Assembly (NCBI RefSeq): GCF_009711715.1
Contig: NZ_VENF01000016.1
Coordinates: 1-64,000 of the forward strand
DNA: 64,000 nucleotides
Direction: 5' to 3'
From: Methylophaga sp.
Lineage (GTDB): Bacteria; Pseudomonadota; Gammaproteobacteria; Nitrosococcales; Methylophagaceae
Numbering within the stretch: position 1 is the stretch's first letter; each line of letters begins with the position of its first letter. A program made the translations under genes and the position numbers. Shown piece by piece: positions 63,150 to 64,000 of the stretch. The notes beneath the pieces were generated by a model that was not told the DNA's origin, made no database searches, and saw only the letters and a program-made list of their open reading frames with translations.

Positions 63150-64000
63150 ATGGAATATCCCAATAAACAATACGCTGAACCTTATGCAGACGTAGATTTC
63201 TGCCGGGTATTCAATAATACGGTGCTCGGTGATTACTGGCCGGGCATCCAGCTCTATTACCCACCGGTCAAATATGCCCCGTCACTGGGCATTTATGAGG
63301 ATCTGGAACAGGCGGCGCAGCGCATTAAAAAACATGCCTATGAGACGCATGCCCATACGCTCATATTCGACCTGGAAGACGGTTGCCGACAGAAGGAAAT
63401 GAGCCGGACCTTATTGCGTCAGGAACTGCCGGGGCTTCGTCAACATAATAAGAACGTGACGATTGCGGTGCGGGTAAATCCATTCCGTACCTATGAATAC
63501 GAGCAGGACATGGATCTGGTTCGTGATATGGGCGACTGCATCGATGTGGTGATGCTGGCCAAGGCTGGTGAAGCTTATGGTGCAGCGGAAGTCAGGGATT
63601 TGTCCAATCTGTTGGTCAGCATTAATAACAAGATCACCATTCAGCCGATTATTGAACATCCCAAATCGCTCAAAATTGCGCCGGAACTGATGCAATACAG
63701 CACCGTAAAACATGTGGTGTTCGGTATTCACGACTTTTCCAAGGCGATGGGTATTCATATCACGCCCGAAAACTGGACTGAAGAGCTGAAGCATTTTCTG
63801 TATCAGATCATGTTCGAAGCCAGGATTGCCGGTAAGGGAGTGATCGGCGGCGTGGAGACGCTGATTGGTTCCTCCAGTATGCCCGAAAAGTTTGTTGAGC
63901 CGCATGATGTAAGGCGCTGGCTGGACTTGCACGGTGAAGAAGAGTCAAGAATTGTCTACAAACATGCCTGTGAAGAGTCTGCCATGGGCCTGACCGGCAA
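63150..64000 (+). CDS. HpcH/HpaI-CitE family lyase, incomplete at the window end
   Basis: Open frame from ATG 63150 (AAGGGGGAA upstream) to the last base, at least 283 residues. It has the intact family motif IFDLEDGC (E76, D77), VAVRVNPF-like AVRVNPF, and IIEHPKS for the metal site, plus FGIHDFSKAMG. It is distinct from the two CitE-family proteins encoded on the other strand. The C-terminus is outside the window. Reaction unknown; a C-C lyase on a malyl- or citramalyl-type CoA ester is the family expectation. It follows the malic enzyme by 29 bases. Confidence 0.8.
   Translation, partial: MEYPNKQYAEPYADVDFCRVFNNTVLGDYWPGIQLYYPPVKYAPSLGIYEDLEQAAQRIKKHAYETHAHTLIFDLEDGCRQKEMSRTLLRQELPGLRQHNKNVTIAVRVNPFRTYEYEQDMDLVRDMGDCIDVVMLAKAGEAYGAAEVRDLSNLLVSINNKITIQPIIEHPKSLKIAPELMQYSTVKHVVFGIHDFSKAMGIHITPENWTEELKHFLYQIMFEARIAGKGVIGGVETLIGSSSMPEKFVEPHDVRRWLDLHGEEESRIVYKHACEESAMGLTG

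Overview
The window is chromosomal DNA of a gammaproteobacterium. The evidence is the gene order lepA-lepB-DUF4845-rnc-era-recO-pdxJ-acpS-cysM and thrS-infC-rpmI-rplT-pheS-pheT-ihfA-merR, a Fur box, an FNR box and ordinary sigma-70 promoters. The genus cannot be read from the sequence alone. An NAD-linked molybdenum formate dehydrogenase, a PQQ dehydrogenase and a glucosylglycerate osmolyte cluster would suit a marine or salt-adapted bacterium that can oxidise C1 compounds, but that is inference.

Layout. 0.1-5.7 kb: an iron module (OmpR-type two-component system, TonB receptor with a Fur box, divergent MATE exporter with a weaker Fur-like box). 5.9-18.4 kb: housekeeping genes from lepA to cysM, then a YdbH/YdbL envelope pair, rlmD and alkC. 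18.4-18.9 kb: two tiny single-span membrane proteins, one behind a textbook class II FNR promoter. 19.0-21.4 kb: a lexA, Y-family polymerase, mini-SRAP operon, facing a gene for a degenerate GGDEF protein. 22.0-27.7 kb (minus strand): galU, a GH13_18 phosphorylase, glucosyl-3-phosphoglycerate synthase and a fused glycerate kinase/phosphatase. 27.8-35.2 kb: a DmeF-type metal exporter, then fdsGBA-fdhD-fdsD. 35.3-42.6 kb: assorted genes (YciA thioesterase, PQQ lipoprotein dehydrogenase, lipase maturation factor, DUF72, DbpA helicase, tRNA-Asn). 42.8-54.3 kb: aspC, uvrB, tRNA-Val and the thrS-to-merR translation cluster. 54.3-64.0 kb: a divergent carbon cluster controlled by a GntR regulator.

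The two most interesting systems are metabolic. The 22-27.7 kb cluster encodes a closed glucosylglycerate cycle. GalU makes UDP-glucose; GpgS joins glucose to 3-phosphoglycerate; the phosphatase half of the fusion removes the phosphate; the GH13_18 enzyme, probably a glucosylglycerate phosphorylase, returns glucose-1-phosphate and glycerate; and the kinase half of the same fusion turns glycerate back into 3-phosphoglycerate. The 54-64 kb cluster couples mesaconyl-CoA hydratase and a malyl/methylmalyl-CoA lyase (giving propionyl-CoA plus glyoxylate) to a full methylcitrate route (PrpC, PrpD, PrpB). It also holds two more CitE-family proteins and a malic enzyme. Its divergent promoters each carry an identical palindrome over the -10 region.

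No insertion sequences, prophage, CRISPR arrays or rRNA genes were seen. Start codons were moved inward from the longest open frame where ribosome binding sites and family length demanded it. All functional calls rest on reading motifs by eye; no database search was run.
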